Source: Paenilisteria newyorkensis (lineage in GTDB: Bacteria > Bacillota > Bacilli > Lactobacillales > Listeriaceae). From it: DNA of 64,000 bases. The DNA lies in assembly GCF_000766145.1 (NCBI RefSeq), contig NZ_JNFB01000008.1:1-64000 (forward strand). Reading direction: 5' to 3'. The first letter of the stretch is position 1, and each line of letters starts with the position of its first letter. The translations under genes were made by a program, and so were the position numbers. Of this stretch, positions 41,802 to 49,598 are shown in pieces. The notes under the pieces were generated by a model that worked only from the letters and a program-made list of their open reading frames with translations, had not been told where the DNA came from and ran no database searches.

Positions 41802-42038
41802 CTAACAATCACCTTTTAAAGAATATGGAACGTTTGTAAATTCAATATACATGCCGTTTTCGGCTACGATTCTGATACAATTACTTTCTTCATAAACGTA
41901 AATAGCCTTTACTCTATACGCAATGCGTTTTTTCGAATCGCTAATGTCATACGTATTCTGACCGACTGCGAATGTTTTTGTTTGGCAATCATGGGTTGGC
42001 AAGTAAACTGTTGCGCTTCTTATAGTTATTGTTTTCAT
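41802..42038 (-). CDS. hypothetical phage protein
   Basis: 78 residues from the ATG at 42038. Begins MKTITIRSATVYLPTHDCQT, a beta-rich protein ending NVPYSLKGDC. Same ribosome-site/start block as the next gene. No family recognised. Confidence 0.55.
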   Translation of the reverse strand: MKTITIRSATVYLPTHDCQTKTFAVGQNTYDISDSKKRIAYRVKAIYVYEESNCIRIVAENGMYIEFTNVPYSLKGDC

Positions 42039-42108
42039 TGCTATTTCCTCCAATTTCGGCTAAATTATTTTAATTCCATTTATAACTTATTCTGACTATT
42101 CGTTAATT

Positions 42109-42486
42109 TTATTTTCCCCACTCTGAAATGAATTCTAAATCCTCTTTACTAACTTTTCGGAGACAATTCATTCTAGTTGCTACTAGATAAATATTTACAT
42201 GCTCGGAATCCAGTTGTTCGACACCTTCTTTTTCAGGAATCATTCCCACACCTACATCAATTGCATCGTGGTATTCGTAAGATAACGTGGTAGATGTTTT
42301 AAGACTTCTAGCACCGCATATAAACCCTTCTTCATTGCACTGAGTTTTCAAGTATTTATCGAATTTTATTCCACAACCTGCGATTTCATCATGTTGTTCT
42401 TCTAGCATTTCATCCAAGTTATAAGGCAATGGTTCTCTTTTCCAGTGTTTTTTAATCTTCACTCTATCTCCAAGTTCGTACTTCAT
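42109..42486 (-). CDS. hypothetical phage protein
   Basis: 125 residues, starting KYELGDRVKIKKHWKRE, an SH3-like barrel start similar in style to the DUF1642 gene. AGGAGG precedes the ATG. No family recognised. Confidence 0.55.
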   Translation of the reverse strand: MKYELGDRVKIKKHWKREPLPYNLDEMLEEQHDEIAGCGIKFDKYLKTQCNEEGFICGARSLKTSTTLSYEYHDAIDVGVGMIPEKEGVEQLDSEHVNIYLVATRMNCLRKVSKEDLEFISEWGK

Positions 42487-42593
42487 TTAAAAACCTCCTA
42501 TAAGCCCTTTTAAGCGATTATTTTCTCCCGACATGTAAATACTCATAAAATATGTTTTCGTTCGAAATTCGACCGCCTCCGTCGATATTTACG

Positions 42594-42872
42594 CTATAAA
42601 ACTTCTGTGGCGATGAATAGATTTTGTTCTAGGTCGTATTTGATGCAGTAAGTGCAAATGTCGCGTCCTTTTGCTCGCAAAGTGACTTCGCCGTTATAAA
42701 ACGACTGTTCTTCCCGCACCCATTTAGTGCTGACCTTAGTTTTATCCTTGATCTCGTCTACAATTTTTTTCAGCAATCCTTGCAATTCTCCTAGCGGTAT
42801 CTTTCGCCCTTTCAACATTGGCTTTACAAGTTCATTGATTTCCATCGTGGTTTCGCTAATCGTTTGACTCAT
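42594..42872 (-). CDS. hypothetical phage protein
   Basis: 92 residues: helical first half, then strands with CTYCIKYDLEQN. Start overlaps the stop of the replication gene. May take part in replication because of its place; no family recognised. Confidence 0.55.
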   Translation of the reverse strand: MSQTISETTMEINELVKPMLKGRKIPLGELQGLLKKIVDEIKDKTKVSTKWVREEQSFYNGEVTLRAKGRDICTYCIKYDLEQNLFIATEVL

Positions 42873-43768
42873 GCCCGCGCCTCCTTCAATTTCTGCTTCA
42901 TTTCCGCTACTTTCCGCGCCGTTTCCTCTGGCGTTTCCTTCTGTTTCGGCTCTGCCTGTTGCGGTGGTAGCACCTCTGGTTTGTCTATCCAGTCTGGCAA
43001 TACTTCTTTTCGTCCGTTGTTATTTCTGCGCTGTCCGTATTGTTGTTTGCCTTGTTGCTGATCCCTAAAGTTTTGTTCATGCGCTCTAGCCTGCTCTATC
43101 GTCGTAACACCTGCGTTCCGCCAGTTTCGCAATACGCCTTCCACAAAGCTCAATCGTTTTTGATTTTTCATGACAGCTAATTTCATAGCCGCAATTACCA
43201 AGTCTTGACCGTTCTCCCCCATATCGCGAACCATGTAAGCAATCGCATCTGCTTCTGTCGGACTTGGAATTGGTCTTTGGAATTCGACTTGGAAAAATTG
43301 CTGTGCTGATTCGCTGTTGATGATGTTGTTTAAATCATTCTTAGCATTATTAACATTCTTCTTATTGTTCCGATGCTGTTCCGATGCTGTTCCGTTGCTG
43401 TTCCGACCTTCGCCCTTGTAATTGTTCAAATCCTGATACAGTGTGTAGTTACACACCGTGAATAGTGTTCCGTGTTCCGTCTGTTTTATTTCGAGCCTTC
43501 CTTCGCTGACTAACTCGTCAACTTTGCGCGTTATTGTCGCTAATCCATATTTTTTCTCTGCGTTTTTATCGTAATATGTTAAGTCTTCTCTCAAATTTCG
43601 ATACGATCTCAAATATTGTCCGCGCCCGACGTGAACGCTGCCTTTTTGCACTCCTTTTTCTGAAAAGACAGCATTCCCGACGATGTAGAAGAATAATCGA
43701 AATTTTGCTACGTCTGTCCATATATCACTTTCAAATACTTCTCGACTCATCTGGAATGCGCCCTTCAT
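42869..43768 (-). CDS. replication initiation protein (DnaD-domain type)
   Basis: 299 residues. N-terminal winged helix (MSREVFESDIWTDVAKFRLFFYIVGNAVF ... to about 110) resembles phage initiators. A low-complexity linker (125-150) is followed by a DnaD-like domain (about 165-225) with YMVRDMGENGQDLVIAAMKLAV and FVEGVLRNWRNAGV. It would load the host helicase. The linker DNA holds four 11-bp iterons, a likely replication origin inside the gene. Charged C-terminal tail. Confidence 0.82.
   Translation of the reverse strand: MKGAFQMSREVFESDIWTDVAKFRLFFYIVGNAVFSEKGVQKGSVHVGRGQYLRSYRNLREDLTYYDKNAEKKYGLATITRKVDELVSEGRLEIKQTEHGTLFTVCNYTLYQDLNNYKGEGRNSNGTASEQHRNNKKNVNNAKNDLNNIINSESAQQFFQVEFQRPIPSPTEADAIAYMVRDMGENGQDLVIAAMKLAVMKNQKRLSFVEGVLRNWRNAGVTTIEQARAHEQNFRDQQQGKQQYGQRRNNNGRKEVLPDWIDKPEVLPPQQAEPKQKETPEETARKVAEMKQKLKEARA
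43366..43409 (+). repeat. four 11-bp iterons, candidate phage replication origin
   Basis: Tandem copies TGTTCCGATGC (twice), TGTTCCGTTGC and TGTTCCGACCT. The 11-bp period shifts the reading frame in each copy, so the protein linker is not repetitive; selection at DNA level is likely. Confidence 0.65.
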
Positions 43769-43797
43769 TTGTTACACCTCTTACTTTTTAAAATCGG

Positions 43798-44259
43798 TTA
43801 AAATGGTAAGTCATCGTCACTAATATCTATCGGCGTTCCCGTGCTGAATGGATCGCTATTGCCTTGCTGACGGCTGTTTTGCGGGTTAGGTTGATGATTG
43901 CTTTGATTCACGTTTGATTGCTGTTGCGGGGCTTCCTGTGAGTTCTTAGGCGGCAGTTTCAAAAACATTACATTCACTTCTACCTTATTCACCTTGTTGC
44001 CATCCTGCCCGGTATAACTTGCATCAACTAGAGAACCTGTAACCGTAATGTTTTGCCCTTTTCTTGCGAAGTTCGCTAAAGATTCTGCGGTACCTTTCCA
44101 CGCGACAATCTTTAAAAATATGACTGGCGTTACTCCATCCCTTGGAATGCCGTTACATGCTATTGTTGCATTAGCTACAGCCAACCCGTTTTGCGTATAT
44201 CTTAATTCTGGATCAGCGGTCAAATTCCCACTAGCTACAATTGTATTTACATCTGCCAT
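43798..44259 (-). CDS. ssb: single-stranded DNA-binding protein
   Basis: 153 residues. OB-fold (1-105) with DVNTIVASGNLTADPELRYTQNGLAVANATIA at the start, a Gln/Asn-rich linker, and the acidic tip DISDDDLPF that binds partner proteins. Part of the phage replication/recombination block. Confidence 0.93.
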   Translation of the reverse strand: MADVNTIVASGNLTADPELRYTQNGLAVANATIACNGIPRDGVTPVIFLKIVAWKGTAESLANFARKGQNITVTGSLVDASYTGQDGNKVNKVEVNVMFLKLPPKNSQEAPQQQSNVNQSNHQPNPQNSRQQGNSDPFSTGTPIDISDDDLPF

Positions 44260-44270
44260 TTTTCAGCCTC

Positions 44271-45068
44271 CTATTTTAGTAGTTCTCCAACTTCTATTGT
44301 ATCATTCAATACTTTTGAAAATCGGCAATAATCGCACTTATTACACCTTGTTGGGGCGACCTCTCCAGCCTTTAATTTCAGGATTCGCGGCATCTCTTCC
44401 GCAACATACAAATACTCAAAATCGAACCTCGTTGGGTCAAAGTCGATGACCGCTTTATCGCACGGCGTCTGCTTCGTGACAGCAACGATATAGGGGGAAA
44501 AGTTACCGCCGAATTGTTTCTCTATCATCTGCTTGTAGATAGCCATTTGTAGCACATAATCGTAAGCCTGAATAAATGAAACCCAACCATTATATTTATC
44601 GCTCCAGAACCGTTTATAAAGCTCGGCCGTCGTCTTAAGGTCCGTGAATCTGGAATAGTCTTTATTCAACACATCAATCTTGGCTTTCCATTTAGCGCCG
44701 TATAAATCCGCTTCAATAATGACCTCTTTCTCGCCATCCATCGCAAACATGGAAAGCTGGTCGTTTTTAACCGTTTCAATCATCCGATCCGCTGTTTCAA
44801 AATCCGAGTATTTCGAACCGTTCTTTTTAAATATCACGACGTTATTGGCTTCTACAAACTCGCTGTGAACCTCTTCTGACTCAAAGGCACTATGAACGTA
44901 ATTGCCAACTAAAAACGCTTGTTTCGCCTCCTGCGTCCACGAACCGTTGATTTCTGCTAATGTCCGCGCCTCACAACTCATAAAAGACTTGAATTGTGAG
45001 ACCGACATATATTCCTTGTTCATTTCTGGTGAGTAATAGTTATCCTTCGTTAGTTTTCTCTGGCTCAT
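44271..45068 (-). CDS. PD-(D/E)XK nuclease-like protein (DUF3799, RecE-like)
   Basis: 265 residues. Early YMSVSQFKSFMSCEARTLAE, GNYVHSAFE, and the middle WKAKIDVLNKDYSRFTDLKTT (D..D-x-K pair) are the marks of DUF3799 nucleases; the C-terminal C-x2-C-x2-C set (TRCNKCDYCRF) may hold an iron-sulphur or zinc site. It pairs with the putative annealing protein next door, forming a recombination module. Confidence 0.85.
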   Translation of the reverse strand: MSQRKLTKDNYYSPEMNKEYMSVSQFKSFMSCEARTLAEINGSWTQEAKQAFLVGNYVHSAFESEEVHSEFVEANNVVIFKKNGSKYSDFETADRMIETVKNDQLSMFAMDGEKEVIIEADLYGAKWKAKIDVLNKDYSRFTDLKTTAELYKRFWSDKYNGWVSFIQAYDYVLQMAIYKQMIEKQFGGNFSPYIVAVTKQTPCDKAVIDFDPTRFDFEYLYVAEEMPRILKLKAGEVAPTRCNKCDYCRFSKVLNDTIEVGELLK

Positions 45069-45909
45069 TTACCGCACCTTCTTCTACATCTGCCTTAACA
45101 TCTTCCTTAGCCGCTAACTCCTCTTTGAGCTTGCTAGGCGCATCTTTCTTGGTTGATTTATCAAAATAATCCTCTACTTTCGCTAGGCCGTCTTTGATGC
45201 TGTTAAAAATATTCCGTGCTTGAACCATATCGAATTCCGTAAATGTTGATGTCCCATAACCGAATCGATTTTCAATCTGTTCTTGTGTGACGCCATAGCT
45301 CTCTTTGAACATAGCTAACATCTTGCCAATCCTATCTTTCAGCGGGATATCGCCCCCACCGCTTCGTACAGTTTCATTACACTGCGCCACTGCCTTATCT
45401 ACAATATCGCCTGGTATAATACCTAACAGGCATGAACGCAATCTTCTAGCCCCCATATTCGCAACTAATTCGTATATGTCTCGCTCGTCTGTGAGTTTTT
45501 GAATGCCTTTTTTAGTTGATCTAACGTGCGGAACCGTAAATTCTTTTTGAGTTCTCGTATTCGTTTCCATATCCCAGGCATATGCAACCGCTGTGGATTC
45601 ACCATCGCGACGTTCCAACTCTTTCACACCAAAGCTGATATTTCCCCAGTTTTGCGCCAAAACCTCCGCTAACCGAATCGATGGGCCAACTACTTTTTGA
45701 CCGCCACGGGGATAAGAGTAAACAGCCGTTTCTGCTAATGTTAGCCGTTTGCAAGCATCCATAATGCGTTGTTCTGACTGGAACACATTGCGAGGCATGT
45801 TCTGCGCCATAAATATCTGACCTTTTACCTCTTCCATTTCTCTACTAGCTGCCACTACCGTAGCCGCGTTATTACCTTGATTATTAAATTGATTCGTTAA
45901 TTCATTCAT
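45040..45909 (-). CDS. putative recombination/annealing protein partnered with the nuclease
   Basis: 289 residues. Residues 30-180 (QNMPRNVFQSEQRIMDACKRLTLAETAVYSYPRGGQKVVGPSIRLAEVLA, then LVANMGARRLRSCLLGIIPGDIVD) form a conserved block seen in many phages beside DUF3799 nucleases. By position it would be the strand-annealing partner, as RecT is for RecE, but I see no RecT signature. Highly charged C-terminus overlaps the nuclease start by 29 bases. Confidence 0.6.
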   Translation of the reverse strand: MNELTNQFNNQGNNAATVVAASREMEEVKGQIFMAQNMPRNVFQSEQRIMDACKRLTLAETAVYSYPRGGQKVVGPSIRLAEVLAQNWGNISFGVKELERRDGESTAVAYAWDMETNTRTQKEFTVPHVRSTKKGIQKLTDERDIYELVANMGARRLRSCLLGIIPGDIVDKAVAQCNETVRSGGGDIPLKDRIGKMLAMFKESYGVTQEQIENRFGYGTSTFTEFDMVQARNIFNSIKDGLAKVEDYFDKSTKKDAPSKLKEELAAKEDVKADVEEGAVNEPEKTNEG

Positions 45910-46091
45910 TTAGACACACTCATTTCTTGGAATTTTTTATCAAGCTGAAAATATATATCGATCATTTCGTTGTACACCGATGAACCTTCTAACGCTTCCT
46001 GATGTCGCTTAAGCCAGTTGTAAACCGTGCTGATTTCCTCGTATTCGTGAATCGTCGTCTTAAATCCGTGATGTTCCACTTCGAACCACAT
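45906..46091 (-). CDS. hypothetical phage protein
   Basis: 61 residues from the ATG at 46091 (GGAGG site). Starts MWFEVEHHGFKTTIHEYEE; helical afterwards. Overlaps the next gene start. No family recognised. Confidence 0.55.
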   Translation of the reverse strand: MWFEVEHHGFKTTIHEYEEISTVYNWLKRHQEALEGSSVYNEMIDIYFQLDKKFQEMSVSK

Positions 46092-46176
46092 TGCTATCGC
46101 CTCCATTGCTTTTTTATGCGGGAGTATGTATAATAAAGTTATCTATTCTTATACATGCACTCCCTGTATGTGTTTC

Positions 46177-46203
46177 GCTCACTCTGTAAAGTGAGCTTTT
46201 TTT
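46177..46203 (+). terminator. possible plus-strand terminator overlapping a gene end
   Basis: GCTCACT/AGTGAGC arms and a seven-T run read on the plus strand, against the direction of all nearby genes. The stem overlaps the stop codon of the zinc-ribbon gene. Confidence 0.35.
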
Positions 46204-46580
46204 ATTGCTCGTAGAAAACCATGGTTGTTAAACTTTAATCCGCATATCGTGCAAAACGCATGGTCCGACTTTATTTCCTCATTCCTGCATCTTGGACAAC
46301 ATAGTTTATCTTTAGCACAATGCCAGCAAATTCTCGTGTGCCCAGGTGGTTCTTGCCCTTCTAAAATGTCATCGAACATTGCTCCGCAACTCTCGCACAA
46401 AGTACCATCTAAATGCATATCTGTTATTTCACCCATGTTTATAACCTCCTCAAATGGCTTATCGTGTCGTTTAAATGGCTGTATAGCTACTTTATCTTCT
46501 GAAACGTCGTATCTTTCTATTAAAATATCCGCTATTTTACGATGCACTTTGTCCGTCCGTTTCACTCTCAATTCGTCCAT
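46179..46580 (-). CDS. multi-zinc-ribbon phage protein
   Basis: 133 residues from the ATG at 46580; a GTG at 46589 is too near the AGAGG site. Three cysteine pairs, LCESCGAMF, CWHCAKDKLCCPRC and FCTICGLKF, point to two zinc ribbons (about 65-125). The N-terminal half is helical and basic. Probably nucleic-acid binding. Confidence 0.65.
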   Translation of the reverse strand: MDELRVKRTDKVHRKIADILIERYDVSEDKVAIQPFKRHDKPFEEVINMGEITDMHLDGTLCESCGAMFDDILEGQEPPGHTRICWHCAKDKLCCPRCRNEEIKSDHAFCTICGLKFNNHGFLRAIKKAHFTE

Positions 46581-46698
46581 TCTCTTCACGTCCTCTCAAA
46601 TCTTCCATATACTCGTCATGCCACGCTTGGCTGTTGCGGTTGCGTAACTCCCAGTACTCTTCATTTGCCATTAAATTCTCAACTGATCCTGCGTACAT
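46537..46698 (-). CDS. 53-residue hypothetical phage protein
   Basis: ATG at 46698 follows GAGGTGAAACAG. Charged helix with Asn/Arg/Trp residues (EEYWELRNRNSQAWHDEYM). Overlaps the zinc-ribbon gene start. No family recognised. Confidence 0.55.
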   Translation of the reverse strand: MYAGSVENLMANEEYWELRNRNSQAWHDEYMEDLRGREENGRIESETDGQSAS

Positions 46699-46708
46699 CT
46701 GTTTCACC

Positions 46709-46870
46709 TCACAATTTATTTATCACCGTTACACCTACCATCAGAACGAAGGCGGATAGCACGATGGCCGCAATCACTAGCAACCATATTTTCGTATCTT
46801 TCGCCAGTTTAATGTCCCCATTCTCGTCCTCATGTCCGCAAAAGAAAAAGTTTACTAGTGCTGAAAACAT
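46709..46870 (-). CDS. 53-residue small membrane protein
   Basis: ATG at 46870 behind GGAGGTAGAGCA. Begins MFSALVNFFFCGHEDENG, and has one membrane helix near the C-terminus (about 28-48, WLLVIAAIVLSAFVLMVG). Overlaps the previous gene end. Function unknown. Confidence 0.6.
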   Translation of the reverse strand: MFSALVNFFFCGHEDENGDIKLAKDTKIWLLVIAAIVLSAFVLMVGVTVINKL

Positions 46871-47070
46871 TGCTCTACCTCCTCGTATTCTTGCGATTCT
46901 AGGTACTCTACGTATTTTTGAAATGTGTGATAACCGGTTGCCATAAGCGGAACTTCGCTTGATATCTCGTTGAATTTAACCGTTCCAGTTACATAATTCA
47001 GAATAATGGTGCTGTCACCTGTCTTGCGTTTGCGCCTAAACGTCCTCATTTTCCACTTCGTCATACGCAT
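46855..47070 (-). CDS. hypothetical basic phage protein
   Basis: 71 residues from the ATG at 47070 (AAGGCGG site). Arg/Lys-rich start (MTKWKMRTFRRKRKTGD), then a small beta/alpha domain. Overlaps neighbours on both sides. No family recognised. Confidence 0.5.
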   Translation of the reverse strand: MRMTKWKMRTFRRKRKTGDSTIILNYVTGTVKFNEISSEVPLMATGYHTFQKYVEYLESQEYEEVEQCFQH

Positions 47071-47170
47071 ATCCATCCGCCTTTCTCTTAGCTTTGTCAC
47101 TTAAGAAAAGGTTAAAATACATCATTGCTAGTGCGAAACCTCCGATAAAGCCTAGTATCCCGTTAAGCAT
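47036..47170 (-). CDS. 44-residue small membrane protein
   Basis: ATG at 47170 behind TTGGAGT, overlapping the end of the Xis-like gene. One membrane helix (about 3-23, rich in Gly) and an acidic tail. Function unknown. Confidence 0.55.
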   Translation of the reverse strand: MLNGILGFIGGFALAMMYFNLFLSDKAKRKADGYAYDEVENEDV

Positions 47171-47396
47171 CTTCATCAACTCCAATGCTGTCTAATTCTA
47201 TCTCTTTGATTGCTTCTATATCAGATAAATCGTAACCTTCGTATTTTGCTTTAAACTCCGTTAACGCTTCTTCTCGCACTTTTAAACGTGGCAATTTCAA
47301 CGATGGTAATAATCCTTTATTCACTAATTTATATGCGTATTCACGACTAGTTTTAAGCTCTTTTGCAACTTCGTTCATTTTGAATAATTTAGGCAT
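47163..47396 (-). CDS. excisionase-like HTH protein
   Basis: 77 residues from the ATG at 47396 (AGAGAGGTGAG site). Residues 1-45 (MPKLFKMNEVAKELKTSREYAYKLVNKGLLPSLKLPRLKVREEALTEF) form a MerR/Xis-type HTH_17 domain; the tail is acidic. It could be the directionality factor or an early regulator. Confidence 0.7.
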   Translation of the reverse strand: MPKLFKMNEVAKELKTSREYAYKLVNKGLLPSLKLPRLKVREEALTEFKAKYEGYDLSDIEAIKEIELDSIGVDEDA

Positions 47397-47416
47397 TATT
47401 CTCACCTCTCTATTTA

Positions 47417-47944
47417 TTAAATCCAGCCAGATTTCTCCCAAAACTTTTCACGTTCCAACACTTGGCTTTTTAAATCGATATTGTAACCCTCGCTCATTAT
47501 CGCTAATGTTGTGTTGATAATCGCTGATGCGTCTAACATTTCTCGCATTACATTTACAACGGTTTGCCGTTGCTCCGTGCTGATTTTAGCGGTAGGCGAA
47601 GCAAACGTATCTAATGACTGTTTAACACTCTCTACCGCCTCTGTAGCTTCTCTTGAGAAGTGATGAAGCAACGACATTTGATGTTTATCTACTTTTTCTA
47701 GTATGCAAGGCAATAACCCGCCTGAAAATTCTCGCAAAAGTCTAAAGCTCACTTCGGCATTGTTGTAATTATCCATGTATGATTTAGCCACTTGCTTCGA
47801 TACTTTCCGTTTGCCGTTCGCTTGCTGGCTTACTAGCGCTTGTGTTATATGATTGTCTAGCGCTATTTCCTTTTGCTGATATTCTCCTGTTAAAGTCTTT
47901 ACAGCTTTCGCCGCGTATGCTGACTCTTTGATTGCGTTTGTCAT
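47417..47944 (-). CDS. hypothetical helical phage protein
   Basis: 175 residues from the ATG at 47944 (CGGAG site). Mostly helical, no cysteine knuckles or membrane helices. Common position for early proteins of unknown role. No family recognised. Confidence 0.55.
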   Translation of the reverse strand: MTNAIKESAYAAKAVKTLTGEYQQKEIALDNHITQALVSQQANGKRKVSKQVAKSYMDNYNNAEVSFRLLREFSGGLLPCILEKVDKHQMSLLHHFSREATEAVESVKQSLDTFASPTAKISTEQRQTVVNVMREMLDASAIINTTLAIMSEGYNIDLKSQVLEREKFWEKSGWI

Positions 47945-48060
47945 TATTTTCTCCGTTCTGTTATTTAATTTATAGGCGCATAACACACCTTTTTGTTATG
48001 ATTGTTTCAAGCCCTTTTATATAGATCGTCCGTTGTGGTAGGCGGGCGGTCAGTGTTATT

Positions 48061-48246
48061 TTAAACCTTTGTAACAATAGCGTTACTGTTAATCATTTCT
48101 TTGGCTACCTGTAAAACGCATTCAGCTTGTTCTACTGTTAGTTGTTGCTCTGCAAGCGCATTGCGTATAACTTGAGCTAATCCGCGTACAAGTTCGCCGT
48201 CCATTGATTCCGAATAATTAAATTGATATTCGTTATATTCAATCAT
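48061..48246 (-). CDS. hypothetical phage protein
   Basis: 61 residues behind AAGGAGG. An N-terminal aromatic stretch (EYNEYQFNYSE) precedes a long helix (LVRGLAQVIRNALAEQQLTVEQAECVL). No family recognised. Confidence 0.55.
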   Translation of the reverse strand: MIEYNEYQFNYSESMDGELVRGLAQVIRNALAEQQLTVEQAECVLQVAKEMINSNAIVTKV

Positions 48247-48306
48247 GTATTTCCTCCTTGTATATTATTCAGTTTTCATGTTCTCTTTATGTTCGCCTCG
48301 CCTGTT

Positions 48307-48315
48307 TGGTATGAT
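48307..48315 (+). promoter_or_regulatory. extended -10 promoter of the opposite-strand gene
   Basis: TGG-TATGAT (TGn extended -10) lies 25 bp before the ATG at 48340; no good -35 is present. It faces against the early phage transcript. Confidence 0.5.
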
Positions 48316-48339
48316 TTGGGTAGAAAGCGAGGTGATTGT

Positions 48340-48876
48340 ATGGAAATTGATCTGTTTAATGTTCTTTCTTTTGCATTAGCTTTTGCAGGAATACTTTCCC
48401 CCTTACTAACTACTTATTTCAGCCGAAAAATGGAATTGAGACTAAAGAAACTTGATTTGCTTCACGAAGCAACCGAAGTTAACTACAAAATAATGCTAGA
48501 GTGTTTCCAAGAATTCGTTTTATTAAGCGGAGAAATCATGATTAACACAGATATTGGGCATAAGATAACAAAAGAAAAAATCATAAAATTCGATGTTGTT
48601 TGTTTAAATTGCTTCTTGTTCCTATCAAAAGGAGAGCGTCAGAAATTCCAAAAATTCAGATATGAAATGAAAAAGAGTTTTGGATTTTCTAACCCTGAAC
48701 AAACAACAATAGACCAATTAAATGATGCTTTAAAAACTTTGGATTTCTCTCAGCTTGGAATCAAGAAAGAGCATGTTCTTTTTTCTGAATGTATAGATAT
48801 TGCTCAATCTAAATTGGAAGAAATATTAAACTTACGTATACCAGAGTTGCGTAAAAAACGTACCAAGCAAACTTGA
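48340..48876 (+). CDS. opposite-strand membrane-anchored protein, lysogenic conversion candidate
   Basis: 178 residues from the ATG at 48340 (GCGAGGTGATTG site). One membrane helix near the N-terminus (about 7-27, VLSFALAFAGILSPLLTTYF) then a helical cytoplasmic domain (30-178) with many charged residues. It is the only plus-strand gene in the early region and has its own promoter, so it can be expressed in the lysogen. Such genes often protect the host against other phages. Family unknown. Confidence 0.7.
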   Translation: MEIDLFNVLSFALAFAGILSPLLTTYFSRKMELRLKKLDLLHEATEVNYKIMLECFQEFVLLSGEIMINTDIGHKITKEKIIKFDVVCLNCFLFLSKGERQKFQKFRYEMKKSFGFSNPEQTTIDQLNDALKTLDFSQLGIKKEHVLFSECIDIAQSKLEEILNLRIPELRKKRTKQT

Positions 48877-48985
48877 AATAATGTTCTTTAAATATATACT
48901 TCTGTCCAAAGAATATTTCTTGTGCCAAGCATACTATAAAGATTAAATAAACGAATCCGTATAACAAAAGATATTTCAGTTCCAT
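48809..48985 (-). CDS. 58-residue membrane protein, antisense overlap with 48340-48876
   Basis: ATG at 48985 behind a strong GGAGGAG. Two hydrophobic segments (about 4-23 and 40-57, FAWYVFYATLVYVSLIFLPI). Its last 68 bases overlap the 3' end of the plus-strand gene. Not similar to holins that I know. Part of the early minus transcript. Confidence 0.6.
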   Translation of the reverse strand: MELKYLLLYGFVYLIFIVCLAQEIFFGQKYIFKEHYFKFAWYVFYATLVYVSLIFLPI

Positions 48986-48987
48986 TT

Positions 48988-49380
48988 TTATTTCGCTCCT
49001 CCAGATAAGATATCGATCATATTTTCTAGTTCCACTTCGTTGAATGGCGTTTCTCCACTTTGTTTTAACGATTGAAACGAAAGTGCCATTATCACCGGTA
49101 TAAAGAGTATTCCTTTTCCAACTAGTTCCAACTCGTTATAAGCGAAATTCAATATTTTTTCATAAGAACTGGTTGTCAATTCTAAATACAGCGCTGAATC
49201 AATTCTCTTTTTGTTGATATATAGTTTTAATGTTGTATTTAGAATTTCTTTTAAATCACCAATTTCTAAAGCACTTACTACAAGTTCTTCAATTTCAATT
49301 TCAAAATCATTGGTCTGTTTGACTAAATACATTTTAAAAACCTCCGATATTTGTGATTCATTTAGAATTTTCGCTAACAT
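48988..49380 (-). CDS. hypothetical phage protein
   Basis: 130 residues, helical and acidic, with ELVGKGILFIPVIMALSFQSL as a moderately hydrophobic helix near 85-105. Overlaps neighbours. No family recognised. Confidence 0.55.
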   Translation of the reverse strand: MLAKILNESQISEVFKMYLVKQTNDFEIEIEELVVSALEIGDLKEILNTTLKLYINKKRIDSALYLELTTSSYEKILNFAYNELELVGKGILFIPVIMALSFQSLKQSGETPFNEVELENMIDILSGGAK

Positions 49381-49598
49381 CCCATTATATTTTCTTGGAT
49401 TCTTAATAAATCACCTGTCAATGCCTCCAAATTATGGTGCAAGTATTCTTCGCGACTTATATTACGTTCTATAGACACTATAGTTCCGTTCTTTCCGCCC
49501 GATGTTTCCACAACTTTATAGGGTGGTTTACCTGCTAAAACATCATGAATTAAATCACTTAAACTATCTAATTCTTTTAACAAATCAGTATCAGTCAT
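49374..49598 (-). CDS. hypothetical phage protein
   Basis: 74 residues, helical ends and a loop with KPPYKVVETSGGKNG. Starts in the antirepressor stop. No family recognised. Confidence 0.55.
   Translation of the reverse strand: MTDTDLLKELDSLSDLIHDVLAGKPPYKVVETSGGKNGTIVSIERNISREEYLHHNLEALTGDLLRIQENIMGC

Noticed and set aside
45040-45909. Naming the recombination-region protein RecT or Erf
   Set aside because: Only its place next to a DUF3799 nuclease supports this; I could not see a RecT or Erf signature.
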